Shown in pieces: positions 5,733-6,101 of a stretch of 6,101 nt of DNA. A program made the position numbers and the translations under genes. Under the pieces are notes generated by a model, which did no database searches, was not told where the DNA came from, and saw only the letters and a list, made by a program, of their open reading frames with translations. Numbering within the stretch: the stretch's first letter is position 1; the number at the start of each line of letters is the position of its first letter. The DNA is from Ruminococcus sp. (GTDB taxonomy: Bacteria; Bacillota; Clostridia; Oscillospirales; Acutalibacteraceae), in NCBI GenBank assembly GCA_022510985.1, contig JAFLSL010000072.1, forward strand, positions 1-6,101. The letters are read 5' to 3'.

Positions 5733-6097
5733 TCTTCTACAACCGTCCTCTTTTCAACTATAACTTTAATTATAAGTGCAACGGTTATAATAAGCAAGAA
5801 AATTGCCGTAAGAAAATTTACTGAGTACAAATTCAAAGCTCCGTCTGTAAAAAGAGTTTCTCCGTCATGCATATTGAATACTCCTATAAAAACATTCATT
5901 ATCCCGATTGCCGCTAAAAGCACTATATAAATTACAGATGCTTTAGAGTAGCTTTTTTGAGTTATTCCGAAGTAAGCATTTTTGAATATACTCATAACAA
6001 TAAATACTCCGCAGGATATAAATACACCAATAATCATCTGCACATTGAATACTGCCCAATTTATTTCAAAGATGTCCATTATAAGGCAGAAAACCAT
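5729..6097 (-). CDS. Small membrane protein of unknown function (5' end uncertain)
   Basis: The 122 residues that can be read hold three predicted transmembrane segments (about 16-38, 53-74 and 91-113) and a short charged C-terminus (VEKRTVVEE). I do not recognise the family. ATG 6097 is taken as the start, but the frame stays open to the window edge at 6101. Another ATG lies at 6079, and neither has a clear ribosome binding site in view, so the true start may be upstream and a further segment could be missing. It overlaps the XRE regulator by 4 nt (ATGA), which ties the two together. Such pairs often have the regulator control the membrane protein's gene or respond to its state; here that is only inferred from the context. 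Confidence 0.75.
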   Translation of the reverse strand: MVFCLIMDIFEINWAVFNVQMIIGVFISCGVFIVMSIFKNAYFGITQKSYSKASVIYIVLLAAIGIMNVFIGVFNMHDGETLFTDGALNLYSVNFLTAIFLLIITVALIIKVIVEKRTVVEE

Positions 6098-6101
6098 ATA
6101 G

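Noticed and set aside
1..6101. CRISPR arrays, insertion sequences, tRNA or rRNA genes, att sites, toxin-antitoxin or defence genes
   Set aside because: No direct-repeat arrays, transposase sequence, terminal inverted repeats or tRNA-like structure were seen. The small XRE protein lies beside a membrane protein with no toxin features.

Overview
All recognisable genes in this window lie on the minus strand, so they read from high to low coordinates. The proteins suggest an anaerobic, low-to-moderate GC Firmicute of the class Clostridia, probably a gut Ruminococcaceae/Oscillospirales-type bacterium. The clues are a secreted GH13 amylase with a starch-binding module, a citrate synthase of the roughly 450-residue type common in Clostridia, an EF-G paralogue of the clostridial kind, AT-rich intergenic regions, strong AGGAGG-type ribosome binding sites and use of TTG starts. 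The lineage is an inference from protein character, not from a search.

Layout in the order of transcription. Positions 6101-4732 hold a compact operon: a small three-segment membrane protein (start near or beyond the window edge), a 63-residue XRE regulator overlapping it by ATGA, and a Cof-type HAD phosphatase 2 nt further on. A long dyad (4659-4699) follows and probably ends this unit. It also covers the upstream part of the amylase promoter region. Positions 4606-2375 encode a 743-residue secreted alpha-amylase family enzyme: signal peptide, CBM26-like module, GH13 barrel with a complete catalytic triad, and a C-terminal beta domain. Positions 2374-2169 are the control region of citrate synthase. 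It has a very good sigma-A promoter that starts one base after the amylase stop codon, and a leader of about 170 nt with several dyads. Positions 2168-801 encode citrate synthase with all catalytic residues. A clear hairpin terminator sits at 701-729. A second good promoter (647-675) drives an EF-G-like translational GTPase that starts at TTG 581 and runs off the window.

The genes do not form one pathway. The amylase degrades starch outside the cell. Citrate synthase makes citrate for the oxidative route to 2-oxoglutarate and glutamate. The HAD enzyme is probably a general sugar-phosphate or cofactor phosphatase. The EF-G paralogue is the most unusual protein, because its guanine-specificity motif and switch II histidine are both changed. 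I found no mobile element, CRISPR array, RNA gene, toxin system or defence system. No stretch longer than about 220 bases lacks a gene. Most of what deserves a second look is in the control regions and in the EF-G-like G domain; I do not see a wholly new system.
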